A stretch of DNA of 64,000 nucleotides from Rhodococcus gordoniae (GTDB lineage: Bacteria; Actinomycetota; Actinomycetes; Mycobacteriales; Mycobacteriaceae), in assembly GCF_001646655.1 (NCBI RefSeq), contig NZ_LPZN01000003.1, positions 124,001 to 188,000 of the forward strand, read 5' to 3'. Positions 9,622 to 17,899 of the stretch are shown one piece after another; position 1 is the first letter of the stretch, and each line of letters opens with the position of its first letter. Below the pieces are notes generated by a model. The model made no database searches. It saw nothing but the letters and a program-made list of their open reading frames with translations, and was not told the origin of the DNA. A program made the translations under genes and the position numbers.

Positions 9622-9635
9622 GAGGCGTGTGATCG

Positions 9636-9932
9636 TCAGACGCAGTCGCCGCAGAATGCCTGCTCGCCGTCACCCGTGGCGCGACGGCTGTGGTGCTGGA
9701 CGAGGAAGCAGCCCATGCAGGTGAACTCGTCCGACTGCTTGGGCAGGACCTGGACCGAGAGCTCTTCCGCCGACAGCGCCGACAGGTCGGCGCCGGGCAG
9801 ATCGAGGGTCTCGAGGATCTCGCCTTCGTCGGTGTCGGCGGCCGCGGTGGGCTTCAGGTCCAGCTCGTCCAGGGCAGTGCCACCGCCGCCCAGGATGTCG
9901 GTGGTGCGGGGAGCGTCGTAGTCGGTCGCCAT
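9636..9932 (-). CDS. DUF4193 small cysteine protein
   Basis: 98 aa, beginning MATDYDAPRTTDILGGGGTALDELD, then an acidic middle (DTDEGEILETLDLPG) and a C-terminal pair of cysteine motifs, FTCMGCFLVQH and FCGDCV. The two CxxC pairs look like a zinc site. These features match the DUF4193 family found across actinobacteria; function unknown. The ATG at 9932 has GAGGAG upstream. It is monocistronic, with its own promoter region (10039-10064) and a shared downstream terminator. Confidence 0.85.
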   Translation of the reverse strand: MATDYDAPRTTDILGGGGTALDELDLKPTAAADTDEGEILETLDLPGADLSALSAEELSVQVLPKQSDEFTCMGCFLVQHHSRRATGDGEQAFCGDCV

Positions 9933-10038
9933 GGCAGTTCTCCTCACTCGATGTCAGCGGTGCCGCGCAGCCACGGCGTGCGGCTGCGACGGACCCGCTG
10001 TGGCAGGCCGGCGCTGTCACGGGCACCGTTGCCGTCAG

Positions 10039-10064
10039 TAATGTCCCAACCGAAGCTTCGTCAA
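10039..10064 (-). promoter_or_regulatory. Possible promoter for the DUF4193 gene
   Basis: On the minus strand TTGACG (10059-10064) resembles a -35 box, followed after about 16 bases by a weak, T-rich -10 candidate around 10037-10044 (ACATTACTG). It is the only AT-rich patch in the 185-base divergent gap. Confidence 0.35.
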
Positions 10065-10117
10065 ACACATATGTCCAGTTACGTTCGAACCGTGTGCTCT
10101 CGGGCACACTGTGGGTC

Positions 10118-10564
10118 ATGACCGACCGCCAGAGTCCGCGAACCGCCCACACCCGCCCGCACGGCGTCTCCGACGCCACCGTCGAAGCGACCGGCAAACT
10201 GTCCGAGGCCCTCGAGACCGTCGAGCAGGCGCGGGGCCATCTCTACGCCTTCCACCAGCTGATGGGCCGCGCCGATCTGCTCACCGGCGACGCCGAGGAG
10301 CTGATGCGCAAGGCCGGGCACGACGACATCGCCGAGCGACTCGGCACCGAGATCATCGGACGCAACATCGCCGAGGGACGCTGGACCTTCCAGCTCGTCG
10401 AGGAGTTCGACGACGGCTACTGGTCGGATTTCCGGAATTTCGAGAAGCAGGTACGCGACGAACTCGTGCAGGGCCGCCGTCACCTGTTCGAAGCCGAGAT
10501 GAAGGAGTCGCGGCGCACGCACGGCCGCCGGCATCACGAGGCCCGCCCGGCCGAGGAGCAGTGA
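10118..10564 (+). CDS. Conserved actinobacterial hypothetical protein
   Basis: 148 aa, soluble, strongly alpha-helical and charged: VEATGKLSEALETVEQARGHLYAFHQLMGRADLL and so on, ending in a His/Arg-rich tail (RRTHGRRHHEARPAEEQ). It has no signal, membrane segment or recognised catalytic motif. The ATG at 10118 is chosen; an upstream in-frame TTG at 10094 adds eight residues without a better ribosome site. It lies one base upstream of the glyoxalase-like gene start, so the two are almost certainly co-transcribed. I do not recognise a function. Confidence 0.75.
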   Translation: MTDRQSPRTAHTRPHGVSDATVEATGKLSEALETVEQARGHLYAFHQLMGRADLLTGDAEELMRKAGHDDIAERLGTEIIGRNIAEGRWTFQLVEEFDDGYWSDFRNFEKQVRDELVQGRRHLFEAEMKESRRTHGRRHHEARPAEEQ

Positions 10565-10565
10565 C

Positions 10566-10949
10566 GTGGAGATCCTCAGCAGCCGCACGATCCTCCGCCC
10601 GCGCGATTACGAGGCCGCCCTCGAGTTCTACGGCTCGACGCTCGGACTGGCCGTCGCGCGGGAGTATCCCGGCGGAACGGTCTTCTTCGCGGGGCAGTCG
10701 CTCATCGAGATCGCCGCGCACGGTCGGCCCGACGACACCGGCGAGGTCTTCCACGGTGCCCTGTGGCTCCAGGTGCGCGACGTCCACGACGCGGAGGCCG
10801 AGCTCGCGCGCAAAGGTGTGCACATCGTCCGCGGCGCGAAACAGGAGCCGTGGGGGCTGCACGAGCTGTGGGTCGCGGATCCCGACGGGATTCCGATCGT
10901 CCTGGTGCACATCCCCGAGGACCATCCGCTGCGCCGCGACCTCCGCTGA
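10566..10949 (+). CDS. VOC-family (glyoxalase/dioxygenase-like) protein
   Basis: 127 aa with the beta-alpha-beta-beta-beta fold of the vicinal oxygen chelate superfamily: RPRDYEAALEFYGSTLGLAV at the start and the C-terminal strand ELWVADPDGIPIVLVHIPED. Metal ligands are not complete enough to choose between glyoxalase, dioxygenase or resistance roles. GTG start one base after the preceding stop. A glyoxalase-like gene holds the same place beside pitA in M. tuberculosis (Rv0546c), which supports orthology by context. Confidence 0.8.
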   Translation: MEILSSRTILRPRDYEAALEFYGSTLGLAVAREYPGGTVFFAGQSLIEIAAHGRPDDTGEVFHGALWLQVRDVHDAEAELARKGVHIVRGAKQEPWGLHELWVADPDGIPIVLVHIPEDHPLRRDLR

Positions 10950-11087
10950 CGGATCGAGTTACCCGGCTGCGTCCGGAAGCAGTCCCGCAGCGCCGGTGAT
11001 CTTGCACACAAGCCATGTGGTCTGCTCTCGACTCCGCGCATGGTCGGAGTCCGAAAGAACCACGGCGGCGCGACGACGCGACACAGA

Positions 11088-11120
11088 ATTCACACCCCCG
11101 TCGCTGTACATTCACCTGCC
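11088..11120 (+). promoter_or_regulatory. Candidate RegX3/PhoP-type direct repeat before pitA
   Basis: ATTCACACCCC at 11088 and ATTCACCTGCC at 11110 are 22 bases apart, two turns of the 11-bp repeat that forms the actinobacterial PHO box (GTTCACC-type units). The middle unit is degenerate. The last unit ends 22 bases before the pitA start. Confidence 0.4.
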
Positions 11121-11142
11121 CGCTACCCCACAATCGACAGAC

Positions 11143-12324
11143 GTGACCGCAGAGTTCGTCGTGCTCCTGGTGGTGGTCGTCACTGCCCTCGCATTCGATT
11201 TCACCAACGGCTTCCACGACACCGGCAATGCCATGGCGACATCCATCGCCACCGGCGCCCTCAAACCGAAAATCGCGGTCACTTTGTCCGCGACCCTCAA
11301 CCTCGTCGGCGCCTTCCTGTCCGTGGAAGTCGCCGCGACCGTCGCGAAGGGTGTCGTCGACCTCGACACCGTCGGCGGTAGCGATCTGTTGCTCATCGTC
11401 TTCGCCGGTCTGGTGGGCGCGATCCTCTGGAATATCGCGACCTGGTTGTTCGGCTTGCCGTCCAGTTCGTCGCACGCCCTGTTCGGCGGTCTCATCGGTG
11501 CCGCGCTCGCGTCGATCGGTGTCCAGGGTGTGGTGTGGGACGGCGTACTGGGCAAGGTCCTGCTCCCGGCTGTGCTCGCGCCCGTCATCGCCGCACTCGT
11601 GTCGACGGTGGGTATCTGGTCGATGCACCGCCTCACGCGTCCGGTCTCCATCGAGAACCGCGACCGGGGATTCCGGATGGGCCAGATCGGCACCGCCTCC
11701 CTGATGTCGCTCGCTCACGGCACCAACGACGCGCAGAAGACCATGGGCGTGATCTTCCTGGCCCTCGTCGCGCACGGCAGCATCACCGCCGACACCGAGA
11801 TGCCGTTCTGGGTCAAGGTCGCGTGTGCCGTGGCGATCGCGCTGGGCACCTATCTCGGCGGTTGGCGCATCATCCGGACGCTGGGTAAGGGCCTCGTCGA
11901 GATCGCCCCGCCGCAGGGCCTGGCCGCCGAGTCGTCCTCGGCGGCGATCATCCTCACCTCGAGCCACTTCGGGCTGCCACTGTCGACCACGCATGTCGCC
12001 ACGGGATCGATCCTGGGTACGGGCCTGGGAACGAAGGGCGCCGAGGTGCGCTGGTCGGTGGCACGGCGGATGGTCGTCGCGTGGCTGATCACCCTGCCGT
12101 GTGCCGCGGTCGTCGGAGCCGTCTGCTGGGCGATCGCTCATATGATCGGCGGGATGCCCGGTGTTCTCGTGGTCTTCGCCATCCTGTGCGGTCTGGCCCT
12201 GTTCATGTGGCTCCGCTCGCGCCGGCAGCCCATCGACGCCTCCAACGTCACCGCCGAGTGGGACGACTCGCTCGCCCCGACGCCGGGTGCCTCCGAAGCG
12301 GTCACCGGGGAAGGACGCTCGTGA
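11143..12324 (+). CDS. pitA: PiT-family inorganic phosphate transporter
   Basis: 393 aa integral membrane protein with about ten hydrophobic segments. The two PiT signature repeats are visible: FDFTNGFHDTGNAMATSIATG near residue 17 and LMSLAHGTNDAQKTMGVIFL near the middle, each with the GANDxxN-like phosphate motif. It moves inorganic phosphate with protons or a cation across the cytoplasmic membrane. GTG start at 11143; the frame stays open upstream to 10111, but that is antisense-like noise over other genes. The stop overlaps the next gene's GTG. Possible PHO-type repeats lie upstream. Confidence 0.93.
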   Translation: MTAEFVVLLVVVVTALAFDFTNGFHDTGNAMATSIATGALKPKIAVTLSATLNLVGAFLSVEVAATVAKGVVDLDTVGGSDLLLIVFAGLVGAILWNIATWLFGLPSSSSHALFGGLIGAALASIGVQGVVWDGVLGKVLLPAVLAPVIAALVSTVGIWSMHRLTRPVSIENRDRGFRMGQIGTASLMSLAHGTNDAQKTMGVIFLALVAHGSITADTEMPFWVKVACAVAIALGTYLGGWRIIRTLGKGLVEIAPPQGLAAESSSAAIILTSSHFGLPLSTTHVATGSILGTGLGTKGAEVRWSVARRMVVAWLITLPCAAVVGAVCWAIAHMIGGMPGVLVVFAILCGLALFMWLRSRRQPIDASNVTAEWDDSLAPTPGASEAVTGEGRS

Positions 12325-12581
12325 ACCTGCTGACGCACACCCTCGACTCGTTGTGGCAGGTGGTTCTCGTGGGCCTGCTCCTCGGCGCGGGCCTGCCCTG
12401 CCTCTTCGCGCTGGGGGTCCGCGCGCTCGACACCGGTCGCGGCAGCGACGGCACCCCGAATCCCGCGGCCAAGACCGCGGCCGTGCTGTGCTTCGCCGTG
12501 GTGGCCTGTGCAGTCCTGGCAGGAATCCTCCTGCTGGCCGACGACTTCCTCGCCGGAACGTTCGGCATCGACATCTTCTGA
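12321..12581 (+). CDS. Small two-helix membrane protein (Rv0544c type)
   Basis: 86 aa with two hydrophobic segments, about 12-34 (VVLVGLLLGAGLPCLFALGV) and 53-74 (AAVLCFAVVACAVLAGILLL), joined by a polar loop GRGSDGTPNPAAKTA. Its GTG overlaps the pitA stop codon (GTGA), indicating coupled translation. The same pitA neighbour exists in M. tuberculosis. It may assist the phosphate transporter, but nothing in the sequence proves it. Confidence 0.8.
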   Translation: MNLLTHTLDSLWQVVLVGLLLGAGLPCLFALGVRALDTGRGSDGTPNPAAKTAAVLCFAVVACAVLAGILLLADDFLAGTFGIDIF

Positions 12582-12593
12582 TCGGAGTGACGG

Positions 12594-12893
12594 GTGGCCC
12601 TCCCGCCGTTTCTCGCTTCCATCGTCGAGTGGCTCCGCGCCGGTTACCCCGAAGGGGTGCCGGAGCAGGACTACGTACCCTTGTTCGCGCTGCTCGCGCG
12701 GCGCCTGTCCGACGAGGAGGTCGCCCAGGTCGCGGACACGCTGATCGAGGACGGCGACCTCTCGATCACCCGCATCGACATCGCAGTCCTGATCAGCAAG
12801 ATCACCAACAACATGCCGTCGCCCGACGACGTGGACCGGGTCCGCCGCCAACTCGAGGCGGGCGGATGGGACACGACACAATACGATCTGTGA
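12594..12893 (+). CDS. DUF3349 protein (Rv0543c type)
   Basis: 99 aa, compact helical protein: FLASIVEWLRAGYPEGVPEQDYVPLFALLARRLSDEEV and then ISKITNNMPSPDDVDRVRRQL. This is the DUF3349 pattern, a family with solved structures but no known activity. GTG start with GGAG 10 bases upstream. Its stop overlaps the menE GTG start, so it belongs to the pitA-menE transcription unit. It has no cysteines and no membrane segment. Confidence 0.85.
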   Translation: MALPPFLASIVEWLRAGYPEGVPEQDYVPLFALLARRLSDEEVAQVADTLIEDGDLSITRIDIAVLISKITNNMPSPDDVDRVRRQLEAGGWDTTQYDL

Positions 12894-14035
12894 CCACACT
12901 CGATCTTCTTCCCGTCCCGGCCGGGGCCGCCGTCCGCTCCGTGCTGCCCGGCCTCCGGCGGATGCTCGACGGTGACGGACCGGCACTGCTCCCCGTCCCT
13001 GCCGGGGACGAACGGGAGACACTCCGGCTCACCGACGCGCTGCACCCGGGTGAGCCTGTCGCGGACGGCGTCGGCCTGGTGGTCGCAACCTCCGGCACGA
13101 CCGGCACCCCGAAAGGCGCCCTGCTCTCCGCGGACGCACTGCGTGCGAGCGGCGACGCCACCCACGCCCGGCTGGGCGGAACGGGCTCGTGGCTGCTGGC
13201 GCTGCCCGCCCATCACATCGCGGGCATGCAGGTGCTGCTGCGCAGCCTCCTCGCGGGAACCGAACCCGTCGTCGTCGACGTGTCCGCCGGTTTCGATCCC
13301 GAGGTTCTGCCGGAAGCGGTGGACGCCGTGCCGGGCCCTCGCCGGTACAGCTCGATGGTCCCCACCCAGCTGATCAAGGCTCTCGACCATCCCGACGCGA
13401 CCGCGGCGCTCGCCCGCCTCGACGCGATCCTGCTGGGCGGTGCCGCGACTCCCGTGCCGGTCCTGGAACGCGCCCGTGCGGCCGGAATCACGGTGGTCCG
13501 TACCTACGGCATGAGCGAGACCTGCGGCGGCTGCGTCTACGACGGCGTGCCCCTCGACGGGGTGCAGGTGCGGGTCGACACCGACTCGCGCGTGTGGCTC
13601 GGCGGCGCGACCCTCGCCTCGGGTTACCGGAACCTGCCCGACCATCCGGCCTTCGCCGAACCCGGCTGGTTCCGCACCGACGACGCGGGCACGTTCGAGA
13701 ACGGGGTCCTGCACATTCTGGGACGACTCGACGAAGCCATCTCGACCGGTGGTCTCACGGTGGTCCCGCAGGTGATCGAGGCCGTACTCGTCGAGCACCC
13801 GGCCGTACGGGAGGTCGCGGTGGTGGGTCTGCCCGACACCCGGCTCGGTCAGCGCGTCGCGGCGGTCGTCGTGCCCGTTCCCGGCGCCGTACCGACGCTC
13901 GCGGAGCTCCGCGACCACGTCACGGCGACGCTCGACGCGACCGCTGCGCCGCGTGAGCTGCAGGTCGTGGACGCACTGCCCCTGCGCGGACCGGGCAAGG
14001 TGGATCGCCGGGCACTGGTCTCGCGATTCTCCTGA
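12890..14035 (+). CDS. menE: o-Succinylbenzoate-CoA ligase MenE
   Basis: Adenylate-forming ligase (381 aa) activating o-succinylbenzoate with ATP and CoA. The P-loop VVATSGTTGTPKGALLS is near residue 63. The adenine motif YGMSETCGGCVYDG and the hinge ILGRLDEAISTGG follow, and the catalytic-lysine tail LPLRGPGKVDRRAL closes the protein. It is shorter than usual acyl-CoA ligases at the N-terminus, as actinobacterial MenE proteins are. The GTG start overlaps the DUF3349 stop. Last gene of the pitA cluster before menA, 66 bases on. Confidence 0.93.
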   Translation: MTTLDLLPVPAGAAVRSVLPGLRRMLDGDGPALLPVPAGDERETLRLTDALHPGEPVADGVGLVVATSGTTGTPKGALLSADALRASGDATHARLGGTGSWLLALPAHHIAGMQVLLRSLLAGTEPVVVDVSAGFDPEVLPEAVDAVPGPRRYSSMVPTQLIKALDHPDATAALARLDAILLGGAATPVPVLERARAAGITVVRTYGMSETCGGCVYDGVPLDGVQVRVDTDSRVWLGGATLASGYRNLPDHPAFAEPGWFRTDDAGTFENGVLHILGRLDEAISTGGLTVVPQVIEAVLVEHPAVREVAVVGLPDTRLGQRVAAVVVPVPGAVPTLAELRDHVTATLDATAAPRELQVVDALPLRGPGKVDRRALVSRFS

Positions 14036-14101
14036 CAGGTGCGCTCGAGGCCGACGGGTGTGCTCGACGCGGTGGCCGGGCCCGGGTGCGAAGATCGACC
14101 C

Positions 14102-14971
14102 ATGGCAACGGCTGGTCAATGGCTCGAAGGCGCTCGTCCGCGCACCCTCCCCAACGCGATAGCGCCCGTCCTGGCAGGAACGGGAGCAGCGGCGTGGCTC
14201 GGCGAGGCCGTGTGGTGGAAGGCGCTGCTCGCGCTGGTCGTCGCGCTCGGGCTGATCATCGGCGTGAACTTCGCCAACGACTACTCCGACGGTATCCGCG
14301 GCACCGACGACGAGCGGGTCGGCCCGATGCGGCTGGTCGGCTCGGGCGCAGCGAGCCCCGGTGCCGTCAAGCGCGCGGCGTTCGTGTGCTTCGGTATCGC
14401 GGCGGTCGCGGGACTCGCCCTCGCTGTCACCACCGCGTGGTGGCTCGTCCTCGTCGGCGCGGTCTGCATCGCCGGTGCCTGGTACTACACCGGCGGAAAG
14501 AACCCCTACGGCTACAGCGGCTTCGGGGAGATCGGCGTGTTCGTCTTCTTCGGGCTCGTCGCAGTGCTGGGCACACAGTTCGTCCAGGCCGGTCGCATGG
14601 ACCGGGTGGGCCTGGCGTGCGCGATCGCTGTCGGCTCGATCTCGACGGCCGTGCTGGTCACGAACAATCTCCGCGACATCGCCACGGACACGGAGACCGG
14701 CAAGCGGACCCTCGCGGTCAAGCTGGGCGACCCGAGGACCCGCACACTGCACCTGGTGCTGGTCGTCGTGCCGTTCGTGATGTCGCTCGTGCTGGTCGCG
14801 GCGACGCCCTGGGCGCTCGCCGGCTTCCTCGCCGCGCCGTTCGCGATCCGCGCGCACAAGCCGGTCCGGGCCGGTGCTCTCGGTCTCGCGCTGATTCCGG
14901 CGTTGAGCGATTCGGGTGTCGCGATGCTGGTGTGGGCGGTGGCCACCGCACCCGCGCTGGCCTTCGGCTGA
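14102..14971 (+). CDS. menA: 1,4-Dihydroxy-2-naphthoate polyprenyltransferase MenA
   Basis: 289 aa UbiA-family membrane prenyltransferase attaching the polyprenyl tail to DHNA. The first Asp-rich motif is [20 protein letters not shown] and the second is [20 protein letters not shown]; both bind Mg-diphosphate. About eight to nine hydrophobic segments follow the UbiA pattern. ATG at 14102 ([20 protein letters not shown]). It follows menE by 66 bases on the same strand, and converges with a small membrane protein gene. Confidence 0.95.
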   Translation: MATAGQWLEGARPRTLPNAIAPVLAGTGAAAWLGEAVWWKALLALVVALGLIIGVNFANDYSDGIRGTDDERVGPMRLVGSGAASPGAVKRAAFVCFGIAAVAGLALAVTTAWWLVLVGAVCIAGAWYYTGGKNPYGYSGFGEIGVFVFFGLVAVLGTQFVQAGRMDRVGLACAIAVGSISTAVLVTNNLRDIATDTETGKRTLAVKLGDPRTRTLHLVLVVVPFVMSLVLVAATPWALAGFLAAPFAIRAHKPVRAGALGLALIPALSDSGVAMLVWAVATAPALAFG

Positions 14972-14998
14972 CCGTGACGCGGGCGCGGAGACGGGAGG

Positions 14999-15388
14999 TC
15001 AGTCCCCGTCGGGCACGACCAGTCCGAGGACGAAGTTGACGATCGCGATGATCACGCCGCCCCACAGGGCGGCCCAGAACCCGTCGATCGTGAGCCCGTA
15101 CTCGGTGAATCCGCTCAGCCACGCGGTGAGCAGCAGCATCAACGCGTTGACGACCAGCAGGAACAACCCGAGGGTGAGAATCACCAGCGGCAGCGACAGC
15201 AGCTTCACCAGTGGTTTCACGAGTGCGTTGACGATCGTGAAGATGAGTGCGAGGACGACGAGGGTGACGACCTTTCGGGTCGTGTCGGATGTGCCCGCGG
15301 CATCGGTGTAATCGATCCCGTCGACCAGCTCGACCGCGAGCCACAATCCGACCGCGTTGATGATCAACCGCAGTATCAGAGAAATCAT
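14999..15388 (-). CDS. Phage-holin-4-like small membrane protein
   Basis: 129 aa with four hydrophobic segments: LILRLIINAVGLWLAVELV at the start, VVTLVVLALIFTIVNALV, LPLVILTLGLFLLVVNALML and WAALWGGVIIAIVNFVLGLV. This matches the family annotated as phage holin family 4 (4-TMS), common as chromosomal housekeeping genes in actinobacteria. There are no phage genes nearby, so a lysis role is not implied. A 15-base palindrome abuts the ATG. Convergent with menA, with 27 bases between. Confidence 0.8.
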   Translation of the reverse strand: MISLILRLIINAVGLWLAVELVDGIDYTDAAGTSDTTRKVVTLVVLALIFTIVNALVKPLVKLLSLPLVILTLGLFLLVVNALMLLLTAWLSGFTEYGLTIDGFWAALWGGVIIAIVNFVLGLVVPDGD

Positions 15389-15389
15389 G

Positions 15390-15404
15390 GTGCCACTGTG
15401 GCAC
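15390..15404. promoter_or_regulatory. Palindrome next to the holin-like gene start
   Basis: GTGCCAC-T-GTGGCAC is a perfect 7-base inverted repeat lying one base upstream of the ATG on the minus strand. It could be an operator or a start-site hairpin. Confidence 0.35.
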
Positions 15405-15498
15405 ACGGCGCCCGGTCCCGGAACGGGCGAATCGGGCGGGTGCAGGAGTCCCCCTCCCCTCAGGGGTCTCTCAGCGACGCTCGGTAGCGTCGACGAGC

Positions 15499-16503
15499 GT
15501 GCGTTCACGTCTTCTCCCCCTGTTCCTCGCCGTGGCCGGACTGCTCCTCGTGGGCACGGGTGCGGTGTTTGCCTGGACCGATCACCCCGAGCCGGCGGTC
15601 GCGGCCGCTGCGGACCAACCGGCCCCCTCGGCGGACGGCGTCGACGAGGCCCGGAGCAATCTGCAGCGGGCCGGACTGCCGTTGTCGGTGCTCGGCGGCG
15701 GGGTCGGGCAGCTGACGGAGGGCAGTACCCAGCTCGACGACGGCGCCCGGCAACTGTCGGACGGCCTCCGGCAGGCACGCGCCGGCGGTGAGCAGCTGGC
15801 CGACGGCCTCGGGCAGCTCGACGGCGGTGTCGACATGCTCGGCGACGGTGCTCGTCAGGTCAGCGGCGGCGTCGACGAGGTCGTCGACCGGCTCTCCGGT
15901 TTCGGAGAGATGCAAGGGGACGTGACCGCCCGGCTCACCTCCGTCGCCGCCACGCTCGGCGCGTCACCGGATCCGATCTCCCGGAACGCGGCCGCCCAGC
16001 TCCGCGGGCTCGTCGAGACCCTGGACACGCAGGGCCTCGGACCGGACACCCTCGACCAGCTCGGACAGTTGCGCGACGGCGCGCAGCAGCTCGCCTACGA
16101 ACTCACCGATCCGAACGCGCAGTTCGTCGCGGGTATGGCGCAGGCGGCCGACGGGTCGAGGCAGCTACGCGACGGTCTCGTCCTCCTCGACGACGGCGGA
16201 CGGGCCCTCACGGACGGCACAGGCCAGCTCGTCGACGGTGTCGGCCCTGTGGCCGATGTCGTCGGCGGCATCGCGGACAACGTCCGGTCGGCGACGGAAG
16301 CACTGCCGCGCACCGCGGCAGATGATTCCGCGGCCACGCAGGCCACGGCCGTGCAGGCCGAAGCGGCGGCCGTGCCGGCCGATCGTCTCCGGTGGCCGTT
16401 CGCAATGATCGCGATCGGCACCCTCCTGCTCGTCGCGGCGACGGTCGTTCCGCTCGTCGCCGCCCGCCCCGTCGCTGTCGTGCCGGCGCAGGCCGGCCGG
16501 TAG
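15499..16503 (+). CDS. Membrane-anchored glycine-heptad repeat protein (YhgE/Pip-like central region)
   Basis: 334 aa. It has an N-terminal signal-anchor (LFLAVAGLLLVGTGAVFAW) and a C-terminal membrane helix (FAMIAIGTLLLVAATVVPLV). Between them run at least nine seven-residue units of the form QLxDGxx (from about residue 70: QLTEGST, QLDDGAR, QLSDGLR), with a second block near 205-260. Such Leu/Gly heptads are found in the extracellular stretch of YhgE/Pip and in some MmpL-associated proteins, where they form long helical hairpins. Here the block is a stand-alone protein without the ABC-2 membrane domain. GTG start. Function not assignable. Confidence 0.7.
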   Translation: MRSRLLPLFLAVAGLLLVGTGAVFAWTDHPEPAVAAAADQPAPSADGVDEARSNLQRAGLPLSVLGGGVGQLTEGSTQLDDGARQLSDGLRQARAGGEQLADGLGQLDGGVDMLGDGARQVSGGVDEVVDRLSGFGEMQGDVTARLTSVAATLGASPDPISRNAAAQLRGLVETLDTQGLGPDTLDQLGQLRDGAQQLAYELTDPNAQFVAGMAQAADGSRQLRDGLVLLDDGGRALTDGTGQLVDGVGPVADVVGGIADNVRSATEALPRTAADDSAATQATAVQAEAAAVPADRLRWPFAMIAIGTLLLVAATVVPLVAARPVAVVPAQAGR

Positions 16504-16522
16504 CACCGTCCGGAAGTCGGCG

Positions 16523-16668
16523 TCAGGCGGCGTCGAGGTGCGTGTTCAGCAGTTGCCGTAGCTCGTCGCGCGGAATCCGCGATTCGACGAGAGCGGTGGT
16601 CGGCGGATCGCCTCTTGCCGGGCTGCCACGACGCCGGATCCGGCACCGTCGGCGAATCGTTCGAACAT
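16523..16668 (-). pseudogene. Remnant of a Clp N-terminal-domain protein gene
   Basis: The minus strand from the ATG at 16668 reads MFERFADGAGSGVVAARQEAI, the standard opening of ClpC/Clp-N domain proteins. It then loses the expected second half of the first repeat (the region normally carrying GTEHLLLGL). In another frame it resumes as ESRIPRDELRQLLNTHLDAA and stops at 16523. An internal deletion with a frame change explains both. AGGTG just before the ATG is a relict ribosome site. Confidence 0.6.
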
Positions 16669-16673
16669 GTCGA

Positions 16674-16757
16674 TCACCTGCGCTTCCGGGTGTGTTTCTG
16701 ATGCACCGCCTGGCGGCTGACCCCGAGTTCGTCGGCGAGGTTGACAACCGGGGTGCG
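16674..16757 (-). pseudogene. Remnant of an HTH gene paired with the Clp-N gene
   Basis: The frame RTPVVNLADELGVSRQAVHQ (16757 downward), then KHTRKRR and a stop at 16674, is a complete helix-turn-helix end preceded by a stop codon and no start. Intact actinobacterial gene pairs encode such an HTH protein immediately before a Clp-N domain protein, which is what follows here. The 5' part has been lost, probably with the junction to the PLP enzyme gene 45 bases away. Confidence 0.55.
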
Positions 16758-16801
16758 TCAACGAAAAGTGACAACCGCCCGGTGCGCGGGTCGCAGAGGC
16801 T

Positions 16802-17899
16802 CTACCGGGGCCAACGGCCGGTAGCCGTGAACTTCTCCAGCACCGCGAGCGGCCCGGCGAGGTCCATCCCTTCGGCGGCGACCCACTCGTCGGAGAAGTA
16901 GGTGTCGGCGTAACGCTCACCGCCGTCGCACAGCAACGTCACGACACTGCCCTCGCGGCCCGCGGCGAGCATCTCGGCGATCAGGCCGAAGGCTCCCCAC
17001 AGGTTCGTGCCCGTCGAGCCGCCCACGCGACGTCCGAGCGCGGCACTCGCGTGCCGCATGGCAGCGATCGATGCCGCATCGGGCACCCGCACCATCCGGT
17101 CGACGACCTCGGGCACGAAGGACGGCTCGACGCGCGGACGTCCGATCCCTTCGATGCGCGAGGACATCCCGGTGGTGTAGTCGGCCGATCCCGTCTCGTA
17201 TCCGCCGAAGAACGCCGAGTTCTCCGGATCGACGACGGCCAACCGCGTCCGATGCCGGCGGTAGCGGATGTATCGGCCCAGGGTCGCGCTCGTGCCGCCG
17301 GTCCCGGCGCCGACGACGATCCACTCCGGCACGGGATGACGCTCGAGGCGCATCTGCGAGTAGATGCTCTCGGCGATGTTGTTGTTGCCGCGCCAGTCGG
17401 TGACCCGCTCGGCGTTCGTGAACTGGTCCATGAAGCATCCGCCGAGCTCGTCGGCGAGCCGCTGCGCCTCGGTGTAGATCTCCGGCGGCCGATCGATGTA
17501 GTGGCACCGGCCGCCCTGAGCCTCGATGAGCGCCACCTTCGCAGGCGACGTGCGACGCGGCACGACCGCCACGAAGTCGAGGCCGAGGAGGCGCGCGAAG
17601 TACGCCTCACTCACGGCCGTGGAACCGGACGATGCCTCGATGATCGGAGTTCCCTCTCGGATCCAGCCGTTGCACAGGGCATAGAGGAACAGCGAGCGCG
17701 CCAGACGATGCTTGAGGCTGCCCGTGATGTGCGTCGACTCGTCCTTGAGATAGAGAGCGATGCCCCAGTCCCCCGGGAGCGGATAGCGGAGGAGGTGGGT
17801 GTCGGCGCTGCGCTGGGCGTCGGCCTCGATGAGCCGGACGGCGTTGTCGACCCAGTCCCGGGCTGCGCTGCGGTCGACGACCGCTCCGGGCGTGGTCAC
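16802..17899 (-). CDS. PLP-dependent cysteine synthase-fold enzyme (Cds1-like cysteine desulfhydrase)
   Basis: 365 aa fold-type II PLP protein. The cofactor lysine lies in [15 protein letters not shown] and the substrate loop is [13 protein letters not shown]. The phosphate-binding glycine loop is [15 protein letters not shown], and the C-terminal STGTNLWGA is typical of this subgroup. The closest relatives I recall are the Cds1 proteins (Rv3684 type), which split L-cysteine to sulfide, pyruvate and ammonia rather than make cysteine. GTG start overlaps the upstream DUF4229 stop (GTGA). Other cysteine beta-lyase or synthase activity is possible. Confidence 0.82.
   Translation of the reverse strand: MTTPGAVVDRSAARDWVDNAVRLIEADAQRSADTHLLRYPLPGDWGIALYLKDESTHITGSLKHRLARSLFLYALCNGWIREGTPIIEASSGSTAVSEAYFARLLGLDFVAVVPRRTSPAKVALIEAQGGRCHYIDRPPEIYTEAQRLADELGGCFMDQFTNAERVTDWRGNNNIAESIYSQMRLERHPVPEWIVVGAGTGGTSATLGRYIRYRRHRTRLAVVDPENSAFFGGYETGSADYTTGMSSRIEGIGRPRVEPSFVPEVVDRMVRVPDAASIAAMRHASAALGRRVGGSTGTNLWGAFGLIAEMLAAGREGSVVTLLCDGGERYADTYFSDEWVAAEGMDLAGPLAVLEKFTATGRWPR

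Noticed and set aside
14999-15388. Holin annotation as evidence of a prophage
   Set aside because: No integrase, portal, capsid or lysin gene nearby; this family is a common chromosomal membrane protein in actinobacteria.
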